From Acidobacteriota bacterium (lineage in GTDB: Bacteria > Acidobacteriota > Blastocatellia > RBC074), in the NCBI GenBank assembly GCA_018269055.1, contig JAFDVI010000005.1, forward strand, positions 229,637 through 293,636: 64,000 nucleotides of DNA. Reading direction: 5' to 3'. How positions within the stretch are numbered: the first letter of the stretch is position 1; each line of letters opens with the position of its first letter. This document shows, one piece after another, positions 38,006-49,110 of the stretch. The notes under the pieces were generated by a model, which worked only from the letters and a program-made list of their open reading frames with translations, was not told the origin of the DNA and did not search any database. A program made the position numbers and the translations under genes.

Positions 38006-41005
38006 TCACGGAGCAAAGAAACCAGTCACATCAATTACTGCGTGAACGGTGGCGAAGGTGTAGGCGTTGAATTGTCCGGCGGAGTTCAAACCGGCAATGA
38101 ACGAATTTCCACGGACTTCATACGGGATGAAGTTGATGTTAGACACCAGCGGCACGCCGTTTCCGGTTGGATACAACGTCCCAAAACCATAGTTGGATTG
38201 TTGGTTGATGACCGTGAAATTGCCTGTAATGGCCATCGTGTTGCTGGGGATAGTCAAACCGCTGCAGGTCAAACGACCATATTCCGTTCGCGGAACCTGC
38301 GCCAGAAGCGGTTGTCCGGGTGTATCGCAGGCCGAATAGCCTGGCCGCGTGTCCAGCAACCGCATGGGTGTTGTCAGTGGTTGATACAACAACCCCGCGC
38401 CATTCGCATCCACTGCTTCCGTGCTGAAGTAGCCGGTTACATCAAACACAGCGTGGACAGTTGAAAAGGCGTACAGCGTGAACTGTCCGCTGGAATTCAA
38501 ACCGGTGATGATCGAACCGTTCGTCACACGGTTCGGGTTGTAGTTCACGCTGTATGTTTGCGGAGTCGGTATCCCGCCTGGATATGTAATTCCGAATCCA
38601 AAGTTATTCGATTGATTGACCACGGTGAAATTGCCTGCGATGGCGCGCGCGGTCGAAGGAATTGTCATTCCGTTGCATGTTCCCCAGGCATTTTTTGTGT
38701 ACGGTGTTTGCGCCTGTAATGGAGCTCCGGGCGCGTCGCATGCCGATTGTCCGGGCCGCGTATCCATCAACCGAACCGGTCTTGGCAATGGGTGATAATA
38801 CAAACCACCCGAACCCGGCGGAGCAAAATACCCCGTAATGTCAATTTGCACATCTACAGTTGTAGCCGTGTAAATGCTGAACTGCCCATTGGAATCCAGT
38901 CCCGTGATAAAAGAATTTCCCACCGTGGAATATGCCGGGTAATTGACGTTAGACGCCAATGGCGTGGCATTGCCCGCGGGATAAATCGTCCCGTACCCGG
39001 AAAGGTTATACGCATTGTTGATGGTGAAATTCCCTGCGATGGCTTGCGCGTTGGCAGGAATGGAGATGCCATTGCAACTTCCCCTGGCGTTCACGGTGTA
39101 TGCCGCTCGGCCTTGAATCGGCGCTGACATCGAATTGCAGCCGGGATACGCTGGTCTGGTTTCCAGCAACCGAACCGGATAAGGAAGCGGGTAATACTGC
39201 AAACCTTGAGTCACTACTGCGGCTTGGCCGCTTTGCGTGATGGTTACAGTTTGGTTGGCGACTGTGATTGTTCCGGTGCGCGGCGAACTGGACGCATTGG
39301 AAGTCACGGTAAAGGACAGTGCCCCGCTGCCGCTCCCCGAACTTCCCTGAACGGTAATCCAGGAATTGCCATTTGCCGAAGACCAGCCACAACCGGAACC
39401 TGTCGTCACATTTACCGACCCGCTTCCGCCACTGGCGGCGATGGTGAAACTGATCGGGCTGACTGTGTAAGTGCAAGCCGCTGTCGCCACCGTTAACGTA
39501 AAGCTGCGCGATGCCGTTGTGTTGGCCGCATCCCTGACCATTGCCGTAAAAGTGAAAGATCCAGCTTGCGCAGGCGTTCCGGAAAGCACGCCGGTTGATG
39601 TCAGCGACAAACCGGAAGGAAGTGAACCGGAAGAAACGCTCCACGAATAACCCGGAGTGCCGCCCGTCGCCGACAAGACTTGCGAATAATAACTGGCAAG
39701 CTGTCCATTGGACACACTGGAGGTGGTGATGTTCAGCGGCGTGACAGCGCTTCCCGTTCCGGGATAAATGAATTGGATGGCGTTGGTGTCGTCGGAACGC
39801 AATCCGGCGCAGCGTCCATCAAAGTGCGCATAAGCGTACATCGTTGCCGATGCATCCAGCGAGTGCCCCAATCCCAAGGTATGACCGAGTTCGTGGGTGG
39901 CAATTTCCTGCACATTGCAGCTATTGGAAAAATAGCAGCTTGCGTATGGATTGAAAGACAGGTTGGCTTCAATCGCGCGGTAAAACGTAATGCCATTGAC
40001 GACACGCGTTTGAAATGGGCTGTAGCTGACGATACCTGCCGCCGCCAAAATGCCGGAACAGCCGCCTGCGGGCGGAGAAAACGGTGAGTAGTTGTCGCAA
40101 TTGTTGAACGACACGGTGTTTTCGCCATCCACCACCAACAAACCGCAATTGCCTGTGGAACCGCCATTACTGACGCGCATGGCGGAGCCGCCAACGGTTG
40201 ACCAGGCGTTCATCGCCGCGCTCACGTCATTCATAATCGTCGAACTGGGAGCGCCGGTGGGGTTGACTTTGAAAACGACCGGCTGACCGCTGTCAGGTTC
40301 AAACCAGCGCGGCGGTTGGTTGGGATTGATGAACGTGAAGTTTTGCGTTGGCCCCAACCCTCCTCCGCTACTCATTTCTTGTGGGCGCTCACGCGCAGTC
40401 AGGTTGTTGTAAAACTTCGTTTCATGCTCTGCCGCTGCGGCTTTCGTCGCCGATATCCGTGACCGCAGCATCGAAGCAAATTCGGATAAATCGGCGCGGT
40501 CAGTAATCGGGCCAGTTTGCGACCGGCCAACGACCCGCACGTTTGCCTGTGTCAGGTCACGCGTGACGGTCAACCTTCCGGTTCGTTCGCCGGTGCTGAC
40601 GGAATATTTGCCCAAAAACCAGTTGTGGACTCGCAGGCTGCCATCAGCCCAAGTGTCCAAAAATAAAACCACATCTTCGCCAGCTTTGAATTCCGGAATG
40701 CCGAAAAAGAAACTGCCGCGCGTGCCGGAAACTCCGCCGGGCTCTTTGATCACAATTTCGCCGGGAGTCAGTTTGCCTTTGAAAACTTCCTGAACCCGCA
40801 AGGTAATGTACGTAAAAACGACGTCGTGTTGCCCATCCATTCCGCTGGCAACAGAAACTACCTGGCCGCGCACAATGGCGCGGGAACCGATAATCATTTC
40901 GTCGTCGCTCGGAATGACGACGCTCGTTGCCGTAGCAACGTTGAAAGCAGCCAAAACACACAATACAGAAAGCGCAGAATTGAGCGAGGCTTTTCTGAAA
41001 AACAT
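38006..41005 (-). CDS. Secreted matrixin-like metalloprotease with Ig, BACON-like and three tandem repeat domains
   Basis: A 999-residue secreted protein with an N-terminal signal peptide. A ~200-residue N-terminal region is followed by a zinc metallopeptidase core: HELGHTLGLGH with His371, Glu372, His375 and His381, and a Met-turn (ATMYAY). Next come a putative Ig domain (SGLSLTSTGVLSGTP), a BACON-like domain (TVSPISFTIAASGGSG, WITVQGSSGSGSG) and three ~115-residue repeats. Each repeat has RLL/MDTRPG, IPS-AIAGNFT, GYGTIYP and IDITGYF motifs. These repeats occur in other bacterial secreted proteins but have no function I can name. AGGAG precedes the ATG. Substrate is unknown. Confidence 0.85.
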   Translation of the reverse strand: MFFRKASLNSALSVLCVLAAFNVATATSVVIPSDDEMIIGSRAIVRGQVVSVASGMDGQHDVVFTYITLRVQEVFKGKLTPGEIVIKEPGGVSGTRGSFFFGIPEFKAGEDVVLFLDTWADGSLRVHNWFLGKYSVSTGERTGRLTVTRDLTQANVRVVGRSQTGPITDRADLSEFASMLRSRISATKAAAAEHETKFYNNLTARERPQEMSSGGGLGPTQNFTFINPNQPPRWFEPDSGQPVVFKVNPTGAPSSTIMNDVSAAMNAWSTVGGSAMRVSNGGSTGNCGLLVVDGENTVSFNNCDNYSPFSPPAGGCSGILAAAGIVSYSPFQTRVVNGITFYRAIEANLSFNPYASCYFSNSCNVQEIATHELGHTLGLGHSLDASATMYAYAHFDGRCAGLRSDDTNAIQFIYPGTGSAVTPLNITTSSVSNGQLASYYSQVLSATGGTPGYSWSVSSGSLPSGLSLTSTGVLSGTPAQAGSFTFTAMVRDAANTTASRSFTLTVATAACTYTVSPISFTIAASGGSGSVNVTTGSGCGWSSANGNSWITVQGSSGSGSGALSFTVTSNASSSPRTGTITVANQTVTITQSGQAAVVTQGLQYYPLPYPVRLLETRPAYPGCNSMSAPIQGRAAYTVNARGSCNGISIPANAQAIAGNFTINNAYNLSGYGTIYPAGNATPLASNVNYPAYSTVGNSFITGLDSNGQFSIYTATTVDVQIDITGYFAPPGSGGLYYHPLPRPVRLMDTRPGQSACDAPGAPLQAQTPYTKNAWGTCNGMTIPSTARAIAGNFTVVNQSNNFGFGITYPGGIPTPQTYSVNYNPNRVTNGSIITGLNSSGQFTLYAFSTVHAVFDVTGYFSTEAVDANGAGLLYQPLTTPMRLLDTRPGYSACDTPGQPLLAQVPRTEYGRLTCSGLTIPSNTMAITGNFTVINQQSNYGFGTLYPTGNGVPLVSNINFIPYEVRGNSFIAGLNSAGQFNAYTFATVHAVIDVTGFFAP

Positions 41006-41714
41006 ACTGTTCTCCTACACAATGACTCTGGCGCAAGGGACGTTGACGACACACGAATTCACAGCACGCAGGCTGCGGGGCGCGCAACGTCTCATCAGTC
41101 CAAATGGCAATCAATTTTCAAACTTGAGTTCGTAGCTACAAATCGGGGAGCCGATAGTTTGTTCAAACCGGCTTCAATGGAGCCGATGCTGCCGCGGGGC
41201 TGGCAAGGAGGGGCGGTAATCAAAAAACGCCTTGGGCTGGCGCTGGCGTGTGTGTATAAGCAGCGTAACTTTGAAATGTTTGACAGGTTCGATTTGATCT
41301 GCGAATGAAGTTTATCGGTAAACTATTGTGGAAAATGTAGAAGAAATGAATTCAAGCAGACGAATTAAATGGCACCATACAAATTTCTCCTTCGAATAAG
41401 CGCGCAGCGGCGCACACGTTGACCTGATCCCATGCAAATTCGGCCAAAGCCATTTACAGGCTACACGTTGGGCACAGGTCTGATCTGAAAAAAACAAAAT
41501 GGAATTTATCTGGGAGACTACCAGCTCGAAACAAAACACAAGCTTTTGGGATGCTTGGTGAGAATGTGTTTCCGATTGATTACGGGGAAGATCAACGAGG
41601 GCATTAATGAGCCAGCGGGGCGCATTAAAACATCGGCTTCTAATTCTGTCAATTCCCTTTTCAGCGAATGTGGCGGGAGTTGCCAACTCGCGCCACATTT
41701 TGAACAAACTCGCC
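41006..41714. other. 709-bp gap with no recognised gene
   Basis: The gap lies between two minus-strand secreted-protein genes. A 131-codon open frame at 41312-41707 (minus) has no ribosome binding site, recognisable domain or typical composition. It could hold the promoter of the metalloprotease gene. Confidence 0.5.
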
Positions 41715-44700
41715 TCACTTGATATTGAGCTTCAAGGTATTTGCCATTTTGCCGCTGACGGTCAGAACCACGTCAACCTCGCCTCGGCCAGCCAGGCTTT
41801 TCGGCAACAGGATATTGAGTTGATCCAATCCGACAAACCCTCCTTGCGCGCCGGCGTACTGCACCGTCACGGGAGTTCCGCCCACCGTGACAATAACGTT
41901 TCCGAGTCCACCATTGAAACGGAAGCCGGAACCGTACAGCACCGCGAACACTTGGTCGCTGGCAACGCCCAAATCAATCGGCACTGAGACGAATTTGCCT
42001 AGCGTGGAATCGAAGCGATTGATTGGCTCGCTGGTTTGTGTTCCGTTGGCAGCGATTCGCAGCGCGGAACCTGCCGCAACATCTTGTCCGTTGGAGTTGG
42101 CGGCAAATAGGCTGGGCGCAACGGTGGAAACCTGCACCGTGCCGGAGGAAACCGTTCCGTCATCGGCAGTGATGTTGATTGTTGCCGTACCCGCCGCTGT
42201 GCCCGCAGGAATCAGGAAATTGACTTGCGTTGAGGCGACAAAAAACAGCGGCGCCAGTCGCTCAATACCCAGCGCATCGCGCACGACCACTCTGGTTCCA
42301 GCCAGCACGGTCGGCAGCGGAACCACGCTGGCGATTTCCGTTTGGGTGGATAAACCGGTTCCAAACGCCGCAACGATGGATTCCGCCGCAATTGCCGACG
42401 CGCTGAAGCTTGCAGCCGAAACCGTCGCCAACGTGCGAGAAGTCGTCAGCCGAAACACGCCGCGTCCATGCGTAGCGGCAAACAAGGTGTTGGTTGCCGC
42501 TTGATAGCGAAGCATCAGCACCGAAACGCGAGGCATTCCATTGCCCAACCGTACCCAGGTCGCTCCGCCATCCGTGGTCTGAAATACTCCCAGGTCGGTC
42601 CCAACATAAATCGTGTTCGGATTGGTCGGATGAATCGCCGCGGAGTTCGCAGGCGTGTCCGGCAAATTGCCGCTGATGTCCGTCCATGTATTGCCGCGAT
42701 TGAAAGTCAGGAAAATGTGACCGGGCGTGGTCGGTGTGTTTGAATTGAAACCGGAAAAGGTGACCACTGCGCGTTGGGAATTTGCCGGATCAAGCGCGAT
42801 GTCTGTCACAAAACGATTCGGCAATGGGGTTTTAGTGATGTTGGTGAAAACAGCGCTCGCCCCTGAACCGGCACTGGTCGTAATTTGTACAGCACCATCG
42901 CTGGCCCCTGTCCACACTACTTCTTCGTTGTTGTCGCGGCTGGGATGCGCGGCAATCGCCGTCAATCTGCCGGAGCCTTTGGTCAGGTCAGCGCCGAATC
43001 CATCTGAGCTGGGGCCCACCCCGTTCCAAGTCATGCCTTGATCCGCTGAGCGATAGAGCCTGTGCGTACCCAGGTAAATGACATTGCCGCTTTGGCTTGT
43101 GAAGCCTGTGTGCAATGCCATCGGTGCGTAAAACGAAACTCTGTCCGCCGGGTTGAAAGTTCCCTGGAAAGCAGTGCAGCCGAAGCATCCACGACGGCTC
43201 CAGGTGTTGCCGCCGTTCAGAGAAATTTCCGGGCCGATTTGTGCGCGCTGTCCGCCGGAATTGTTCTGGTTGAAAAACGTGTGATACAGCACCTGTGGAT
43301 TCGATTGGTCAATCAGCGCAAAGCCTCCGTCGCCGCCACGCGCCAAGTCCCAACTCAAACTGCCTGTGAAGATATTCGTCCCATTGTCTTGAGTCCCGCC
43401 GATGACGAAATTCGGATTGGTCGGATGCAGCGCGATGGACTGAAACTGCGTGATGTTCAGGTTCGGGTTCAAGCTTTTCCAGACGACGGTGTTTGCCATC
43501 GCGTTGTTTGTGCGCCAGATTCCGCCGTCATTGCCCGTGAATAAAATGTTGCGATTGGCTGCGCTGACGACAATCGCATGCGTGTCGGCGTGCAACCCGA
43601 CGTTGCCATCGCCCTGACTTAAATCCGTCCAGCTTTGGCCGCCGTTTGTGCTGCGAAACAACGTTCCGCCGTTGTTGATGCTGTTGGCCGAAGTTCCGTA
43701 GTAAACAAAATTGGCATCGGTCGGATCCACTCCCAGCGCCAGGTTATACCCTGCCTGCCCTGTGGTTTGCGGCGTTGTGACTTTTGTCCAATTGTTTCCG
43801 CCATCTGTCGTTCGCCAGATGCCCAACAAGTTGTCGTTGGGATCTGCAAACGCTGCATAAATCGTGGATTCGGTCGAGGGTTGGATCGGAGGCCCAACGG
43901 CCATTTCGACTCTGGTAAACGTCGGGCTGGTGGTATTCGCCGCAGGCCAACCGCCTTCGAGTTTTGTCCAGGTGTTCAATTCGCCGCCTTGCTCCGATCG
44001 GTAAATCCCCAAATTCAAAACCGCCGAAAAAACGCGCTGCGGTTTGCGCGGGTCAACCAGCACGTCTGTTCCCGAACGATCTACGTCGAAATTTCCTGGA
44101 TTTACGTTGCGCCAGTTGATGCCGCCGTCGCTGGATTTCCAAATGCCTCGATTGCCGATGGGCACAACGCCGTTTCCACCCGAAGCCGTGGAGGTCAGCC
44201 CGACATTGGTTGCGGCGTACAGCGTTTGCGTGTTGCTGGGGTCAATTTCGATGGCCAGAAAGGAGCAATTGACGAACGAAGGAAGGTTCGGCGCAGTCGT
44301 CGAAACCGGGCCCAAAACCTGTGTCCAGGAATTGCCGCCGTCCGTGGTTTTCAGCAAACCTTGTCCGTAATACGTATCGCCCGCGCGATTGCCTTCGCCC
44401 GTGCCGACGTACATCACGTTCGGATTGGTCGGATCAATCGCCATTGCGCCGACAGCCAGCGAAGGTTGATTGTCCATCAGCGGAGCCCAGTTGGTTCCGT
44501 TATCAATCGAACGCCACACGCCTCCGTTGGCCGAACCGACGTAGACCGTTTGATTGGATATGCCGTTGTATCCGGGATCGAGCGCAATGGCCGTCACCCG
44601 CCCGGAAACCGGCGACCCGTTGAAATCAAATGTTTGTCCGCTCGCAATGGGAGCAGGCCCCAGCGCTGCCCAGATGGCAACCTGTTCCGGCGTAGCCGTT

Positions 44701-45191
44701 TCGCCGCGCAATGCGCGCAACTGGCTCAAACGCGTTTCTTCGTCCCTGAGCTGTTCGCGCATTCGGAACCCTGCTTCGGCGGGAATGGTTTTGGCCGGAT
44801 ACGCGCGCTGGTAATAAAACCAATCGGCGCGTCCTTCTCCCTCACCTTCGTCTTCTTCATCATCAAGATGTTCTGTCGGCGGAACTGTTCTGAATTCAGG
44901 ATTTGAAATCGAGTCTTTGTGCGGTTCGTTTGATGCCATCGCATTCGCCGGAGCAATTGATTCTTGTTGATTGATTTTTTGTCTGAGTTCCGGCGTTTCA
45001 ACGCTGTCAACGGAAGATCGTGTCGCCGAGGCTTCGATGGATGGCGACTTAGGACGTTGGCGACTGCTTCGAATCAAACTCACCGCCAGAACTGCCGAAG
45101 CAGCCAGGCCAAATAACAACAGAAAACTTAAAACTGAATTTTGGGCAAAACAACGCCTGACGAGGCCCAACACACGAACCCGAAATTTCAT
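41715..45191 (-). CDS. Secreted sortilin/BNR-type beta-propeller protein with TIGR03437-type C-terminal domain
   Basis: A 1158-residue protein with an N-terminal membrane or signal segment ([21 protein letters not shown]). The start at [10 protein letters not shown] has AGGAG upstream; an in-frame ATG 75 bp earlier is less likely. Many BNR/sortilin-type units follow, with [32 protein letters not shown] and IWRTNN patterns, making one or two beta-propellers (about 200-930). The last ~220 residues form the domain also found in the kelch protein at 112-7917, with [21 protein letters not shown] and [10 protein letters not shown] motifs. No catalytic residue is evident; a cell-surface binding role is inferred. 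Confidence 0.85.
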   Translation of the reverse strand: MKFRVRVLGLVRRCFAQNSVLSFLLLFGLAASAVLAVSLIRSSRQRPKSPSIEASATRSSVDSVETPELRQKINQQESIAPANAMASNEPHKDSISNPEFRTVPPTEHLDDEEDEGEGEGRADWFYYQRAYPAKTIPAEAGFRMREQLRDEETRLSQLRALRGETATPEQVAIWAALGPAPIASGQTFDFNGSPVSGRVTAIALDPGYNGISNQTVYVGSANGGVWRSIDNGTNWAPLMDNQPSLAVGAMAIDPTNPNVMYVGTGEGNRAGDTYYGQGLLKTTDGGNSWTQVLGPVSTTAPNLPSFVNCSFLAIEIDPSNTQTLYAATNVGLTSTASGGNGVVPIGNRGIWKSSDGGINWRNVNPGNFDVDRSGTDVLVDPRKPQRVFSAVLNLGIYRSEQGGELNTWTKLEGGWPAANTTSPTFTRVEMAVGPPIQPSTESTIYAAFADPNDNLLGIWRTTDGGNNWTKVTTPQTTGQAGYNLALGVDPTDANFVYYGTSANSINNGGTLFRSTNGGQSWTDLSQGDGNVGLHADTHAIVVSAANRNILFTGNDGGIWRTNNAMANTVVWKSLNPNLNITQFQSIALHPTNPNFVIGGTQDNGTNIFTGSLSWDLARGGDGGFALIDQSNPQVLYHTFFNQNNSGGQRAQIGPEISLNGGNTWSRRGCFGCTAFQGTFNPADRVSFYAPMALHTGFTSQSGNVIYLGTHRLYRSADQGMTWNGVGPSSDGFGADLTKGSGRLTAIAAHPSRDNNEEVVWTGASDGAVQITTSAGSGASAVFTNITKTPLPNRFVTDIALDPANSQRAVVTFSGFNSNTPTTPGHIFLTFNRGNTWTDISGNLPDTPANSAAIHPTNPNTIYVGTDLGVFQTTDGGATWVRLGNGMPRVSVLMLRYQAATNTLFAATHGRGVFRLTTSRTLATVSAASFSASAIAAESIVAAFGTGLSTQTEIASVVPLPTVLAGTRVVVRDALGIERLAPLFFVASTQVNFLIPAGTAAGTATINITADDGTVSSGTVQVSTVAPSLFAANSNGQDVAAGSALRIAANGTQTSEPINRFDSTLGKFVSVPIDLGVASDQVFAVLYGSGFRFNGGLGNVIVTVGGTPVTVQYAGAQGGFVGLDQLNILLPKSLAGRGEVDVVLTVSGKMANTLKLNIK

Positions 45192-45328
45192 TTCGATACT
45201 CCTGAAAAAATTGAAGCGCTCGAAGGGATGAGACGCTTTGGACTGAATATGATTTTCTCCCAGCACGGAACTTGGAACAAGCCGCCCTCTCCGCTATCAT
45301 CTGCGCGCGCTCACAACATACTTCAAAA

Positions 45329-46090
45329 ATGAAACAAGTCGTTTTTATCACCGGAGCATCCAGTGGAATCGGTTACGCTTTGGCGCAAGAGTTTGCGCCG
45401 AAAGGCTGCGCGCTGGCTTTGGCTGCGCGCCGAACCGATTTGCTGGAGGCTTTGTGCGAACAAGTGCGTCGCGCGGGCAGCGAATCCGTCGCCTTGCCCT
45501 GTGACGTTAGCGAACAATCGCAAGTCAAACAGGCCGTTGTTGAAACATTGGCTCGCTTTGGCCGAATTGATTTGGCAATCCTGTCCGCTGGAATCAGCGG
45601 TTCGACAAATGCCGCCGACTTCAACGCTGAAAGCCTTGAACGGTTGCTGCGGACGAATTTGCTCGGTGTCGCGTACTGCTTGGAAGAATTGCTGCCCGTG
45701 ATGCAACGGCAGGGCGGCGGAACCATTGCCGCGATTTCCAGTCTGGCGGGTGATCGAGGATTTCCTGGTTCGGCTGGATATTGCGCGACCAAGGCCGCGC
45801 TTTCGACCCTGTTCGATGGATTGCGCGTCGAACTGAACGCGCAAGGAATTCGTTTGGTGACCATCGAACCGGGATACGTGCGAACGCCCATGACGGAAAG
45901 CTTCGGCAACATGCCGTTTATGATGGGAGCCGACGAAGCCGCGCGGTTGATCGTACGCCGTTTGGAACAGGGCGACCGCGTCATTCGCTTTCCGCTGGCG
46001 GCATCGGCATTTATGAAACTGATGCGAATCTTGCCGGTCAGCCTGTTCGACCGCATTGCGGCACGGCGGCGACCGATCAGAGTGAACTGA
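45329..46090 (+). CDS. Short-chain dehydrogenase/reductase
   Basis: A 253-residue SDR. The NAD(P) motif TGASSGIG is at the N-terminus, followed by LSAGISGS in place of the usual NNAG, and the active-site Ser and Tyr-Lys occur in SSLAGDRG and YCATK. The start is placed at MKQVVFITG because longer versions add an unrelated leader. The substrate is unknown. It is divergent from the BNR protein gene and 18 bp before the restriction-modification pair. Confidence 0.9.
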   Translation: MKQVVFITGASSGIGYALAQEFAPKGCALALAARRTDLLEALCEQVRRAGSESVALPCDVSEQSQVKQAVVETLARFGRIDLAILSAGISGSTNAADFNAESLERLLRTNLLGVAYCLEELLPVMQRQGGGTIAAISSLAGDRGFPGSAGYCATKAALSTLFDGLRVELNAQGIRLVTIEPGYVRTPMTESFGNMPFMMGADEAARLIVRRLEQGDRVIRFPLAASAFMKLMRILPVSLFDRIAARRRPIRVN

Positions 46091-46108
46091 GGGGAGGAAA
46101 TAATAATT

Positions 46109-47539
46109 TTGTTTGGGTTTGCTGAAACAAAGGAACAGCCAATTTCGCCACTAGCATCAGCCATTGACGATATTAATCGGCTGGATCAAGGCTTGCTCTT
46201 TCGGTTTGAAGGCAGGCTTCGGCTTGATCTGTCCTTATCGCGTTCACTAGTAAGTTTTCAAGCGAACAAAACTCGCTCCGGGTATCGGTGGTACAAATAC
46301 AAGGAGGCTTTTTCCGCTGCGCTAATTGAGTCACTGCTTGACCGTTACAAAATAACGGCAGGCAAAATGTTTGATCCATTCGCCGGGAGTGGCACTGCAT
46401 TGTTTGTCGCAAGTGCTGAGGGATTAAAGGCCGAGGGGATTGAGTTACTGCCGATCGGCCAGCAAATCATTTTGACTCGTAAATTGTTGGAGAAATCGTT
46501 CACTGGTAGTCACGCGGCGAAATTGCTTCAGTGGACTAAGGCTAAGCCTTGGCAACGCGAGACAGTCAGCCATTTACCGGAACTGAGAATCACTCGTGGT
46601 GCGTATCCGCCGCAAACGGGAAAGGCAATTGGTCAATATCTGGCAGCGTTGGAAAAAGAAGATTGGGTTATCCAGTCCGTTCTGAGGTTTGCGTTGCTGT
46701 GCATATTGGAAAGTATCAGCTACACGCGTAAGGACGGACAATATCTACGATGGGATTACCGTTCTAACCGGCGGCAAGGCGCAAAGCCCTTTGACAAAGG
46801 CCCAATCGCCGATTTCGATTCTGCGATCACCGCCAAACTGACTGAAATACTGAGCGATTGGCGAAACGAAAAAGAACCATCAAGTTTGTTTCCTGTCGCC
46901 AATTTGCATGGTGGAGTTTTGCTGTACTCAGGCTCTTGTTTGGAAGTAATGCCTGAATTGTCTGCGGAGCAGTTTGACGTTGTGATTACCTCGCCGCCCT
47001 ATTGCAACCGGTACGATTACACCCGCACTTATGCGCTGGAACTTGCGGTGCTTGGAATCGGTGAGAAAGAGCTGATTGGCTTGCGACAGCAAATGTTGAG
47101 TTGCACCGTCGAAAATCGTGCCAAAGATTTGTTGGCGATTGATTCAAACTGGCAATGTGCGATCACCGCTGCGAATGAACAGGAACTTTTGCAAGCCATC
47201 CTGGCTTATCTGGAAGACCAAAAAGCGAAAGGCGAATTGAACAATCAAGGAATTCCGCGCATGATTCGCGGCTATTTTTACGAAATGGCTTGCGTGATAG
47301 CTGAATGTGCCCGGGTACTAAAACCTGGCGCTAGATTATTGATGGTCAATGACAACGTTCGTTACGCGGGCGCCAGCATCTCTGTGGATTTAATCTTATC
47401 AGCCCTTGCAGAAAAGTTGGGCTTTGAAGTGGAAAATATTTTGGTCTTGCCAAACGGTAAAGGGAACAGTAGTCAGCAAATGGGCGAACACGGACGTGAA
47501 GCGCTACGCAAATGTGTTTACGTATGGAGGAAAGCTTAA
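46109..47539 (+). CDS. DNA N4-cytosine methyltransferase of an AvaI/BsoBI-type system
   Basis: A 476-residue DNA methyltransferase. The SAM-binding motif [11 protein letters not shown] is at 89-99 and the catalytic TSPPY at 294-298, which suits N4-cytosine (or N6-adenine) methylation. The ~200 residues between them probably hold the target-recognition region. The most likely start is TTG at 46109, 11 nt after GGAGG; no good ATG lies upstream in frame. The stop overlaps the ATG of the endonuclease gene by one base (TAATG). By analogy with M.AvaI/M.BsoBI it would protect CYCGRG. The base composition looks more AT-rich than the neighbours, as for acquired genes. Confidence 0.85.
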   Translation: MFGFAETKEQPISPLASAIDDINRLDQGLLFRFEGRLRLDLSLSRSLVSFQANKTRSGYRWYKYKEAFSAALIESLLDRYKITAGKMFDPFAGSGTALFVASAEGLKAEGIELLPIGQQIILTRKLLEKSFTGSHAAKLLQWTKAKPWQRETVSHLPELRITRGAYPPQTGKAIGQYLAALEKEDWVIQSVLRFALLCILESISYTRKDGQYLRWDYRSNRRQGAKPFDKGPIADFDSAITAKLTEILSDWRNEKEPSSLFPVANLHGGVLLYSGSCLEVMPELSAEQFDVVITSPPYCNRYDYTRTYALELAVLGIGEKELIGLRQQMLSCTVENRAKDLLAIDSNWQCAITAANEQELLQAILAYLEDQKAKGELNNQGIPRMIRGYFYEMACVIAECARVLKPGARLLMVNDNVRYAGASISVDLILSALAEKLGFEVENILVLPNGKGNSSQQMGEHGREALRKCVYVWRKA

Positions 47540-48498
47540 TGGCCAAGCGTCCCCCTTACTGTCTGCACCTAACCTCAGCGGCTGATCTTGTTACAACATA
47601 CGAAGCGGTTCGCTCTGGTTTTGTCGCTTTGGCTTTGGAAAAGAACCGACGCGCGACACCATTTGTAGCTCAGGCGCGTGCGTTGAATGCAGTAGCCAGC
47701 AGAGCGAAAAAGCCGTCCGAGTTGCTTAAGATTGAAGAAATTCAAATGGCTTTGCTGACAGCCGCCGGAGTATCGGACAAAGCACTTAAACATTTGTTGC
47801 CGGAAGATAAAGTAGAAGCAATCACTGGGTTAATTGAAAAATTTCTCGAACCCGCTGGGGCAGCTTTTGTCGAAGAACTGGTTTATCGCTTCCTGCTGAC
47901 GCGAGGCGACACTTTGGGCGGTTCGATGAGAAATGTTGGAGGAGTGTTGGCGCAAAGGAAGCTGACAAGAGCATTATTGGCTGTGCTGACGCTTGAAGGA
48001 CTGCCATGCCAATGGCTCCATTTGACGGCAAATAGCTGGGCCGAAGTGCCACCTGAAAACGCGGATATTGAACTGGCTTTGCGCGGCTTGAGTTGGAATA
48101 AAGGCCGACGACAACGCACGCTGGTTTGCAACCTCACAGTCCCATTCCTGAAAAACAATGTTGATCTGTGTTTGTTTAATCGTGCGCCCACCAGTTTGTC
48201 AGCGTCCATGTATCAGGAACCAAACTCTTATCTGGCTTTGGGAGAATTGAAAGGCGGCATTGATCCAGCCGGAGCAGATGAACATTGGAAAACAGCGCGC
48301 ACGGCGTTGGCACGGATACGTGAATCATTTTCTGGCAGTAACTTTTTCCCGCACATTTTCATCATTGGCGCAGCGATTGAAAAGAAAATGGCTGCAGAAA
48401 TCTGGAGCCAGTTGGAAAACGGAGCTTTGGAAAACGCAGCCAACCTTACCAACGAAAGGCAGTTGGCTTCGATTGCGCAATGGTTGTGTAGTCTTTAA
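47539..48498 (+). CDS. AvaI/BsoBI family type II restriction endonuclease
   Basis: A 319-residue restriction endonuclease, close to the length of BsoBI (323). The catalytic site fits D-E-K: Asp209 in NNVDLCLF, Glu236 and Lys238 in LGELKGG, with spacing close to that of BsoBI. The N-terminal [18 protein letters not shown] and [19 protein letters not shown] also look typical. Predicted target is CYCGRG, from the family. GGAGGA precedes the ATG, which overlaps the methyltransferase stop. The family match rests on memory of the family motifs and spacing. Confidence 0.85.
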   Translation: MAKRPPYCLHLTSAADLVTTYEAVRSGFVALALEKNRRATPFVAQARALNAVASRAKKPSELLKIEEIQMALLTAAGVSDKALKHLLPEDKVEAITGLIEKFLEPAGAAFVEELVYRFLLTRGDTLGGSMRNVGGVLAQRKLTRALLAVLTLEGLPCQWLHLTANSWAEVPPENADIELALRGLSWNKGRRQRTLVCNLTVPFLKNNVDLCLFNRAPTSLSASMYQEPNSYLALGELKGGIDPAGADEHWKTARTALARIRESFSGSNFFPHIFIIGAAIEKKMAAEIWSQLENGALENAANLTNERQLASIAQWLCSL

Positions 48499-48519
48499 GG
48501 ATTTTCATCGAAAAGGGAC

Positions 48520-48909
48520 ATGAAAGAGAAGCAACATTACTTTTCCGGCACAAAATGGGAACCGATAGTCGGGTATTCGCGCGCCATCCGCGTCGGAAAT
48601 CAGGTTTTCATCACCGGAACGACCGCAACGAACGAAGCCGGAGAAATTGTCGGCGTTGGCGATGCCTACGCCCAAACCGTGCAGGTCATTCGCAATATCG
48701 AAAAAGCGCTGAATGCGCTTGGCGCGGAATTGAAACACGTTGTGCGGACGCGGATGTTTGTGACGGACATCGCTCGCTGGGAAGAGTTCGGGCGTGCGCA
48801 CGGAGAATTTTTCCGCGACATCAAACCTTGCGCGACGATGGTGGAGGTGCGGCGATTGATTGATGATCGGATGTTGATCGAAATCGAAGCAGACGCACTT
48901 GTTTTTTGA
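48520..48909 (+). CDS. RidA/Rid superfamily protein
   Basis: A 129-residue Rid-type protein, 21 bp downstream of the endonuclease. RidA hydrolyses reactive enamines/imines made by PLP enzymes. The family pattern is clear: VFITGTTATNEAGEIVG, DAYAQTVQVIRNIEKAL and MVEVRRL, in which the second Arg fits the substrate-binding residue, and EIEADALV at the end. AAAGGG lies close to the ATG. It is probably the ordinary chromosomal neighbour of the inserted restriction-modification pair. Confidence 0.92.
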   Translation: MKEKQHYFSGTKWEPIVGYSRAIRVGNQVFITGTTATNEAGEIVGVGDAYAQTVQVIRNIEKALNALGAELKHVVRTRMFVTDIARWEEFGRAHGEFFRDIKPCATMVEVRRLIDDRMLIEIEADALVF

Positions 48910-48911
48910 GG

Positions 48912-49083
48912 TACTACCTGAATTTCAGTGGGCAGAAGAACTCAACACAAAGGGATAAAGGATCAACGGATCAAAGAGTTTGAAAAAATGGGAATTTATT
49001 TCCACAAACTGCCTTTGAACCTTTGGCACTTTGATCCTTTGTGGTGGAAAAAGCTTTCTTACCCACTCAAATCACTGTAGTGC
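48912..49083. repeat. Large imperfect inverted repeat
   Basis: The outer arms (from 48912 and to 49083) pair GGTACTACCTGAA-type sequence with its imperfect complement. The inner arms carry tandem GGATCAA-like units on the left and CTTTGATCC-like units on the right. It fills the gap between ridA and the DUF3810 gene. Confidence 0.65.
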
Positions 49084-49110
49084 CTTTTTAAGGACAGCCA
49101 GGATTCAATT

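Noticed and set aside
41312-41707. 131-codon open frame in the 709-bp gap
   Set aside because: No ribosome binding site, odd composition and no family resemblance.
43635-44906. 423-codon open frame opposite the BNR/sortilin-like protein
   Set aside because: It is a shadow of the repeat propeller gene, Arg-rich, with no start signal.
46109-47539. Possible solitary regulatory DNA methyltransferase
   Set aside because: It overlaps a restriction endonuclease gene, so a restriction-modification pair is the better reading.
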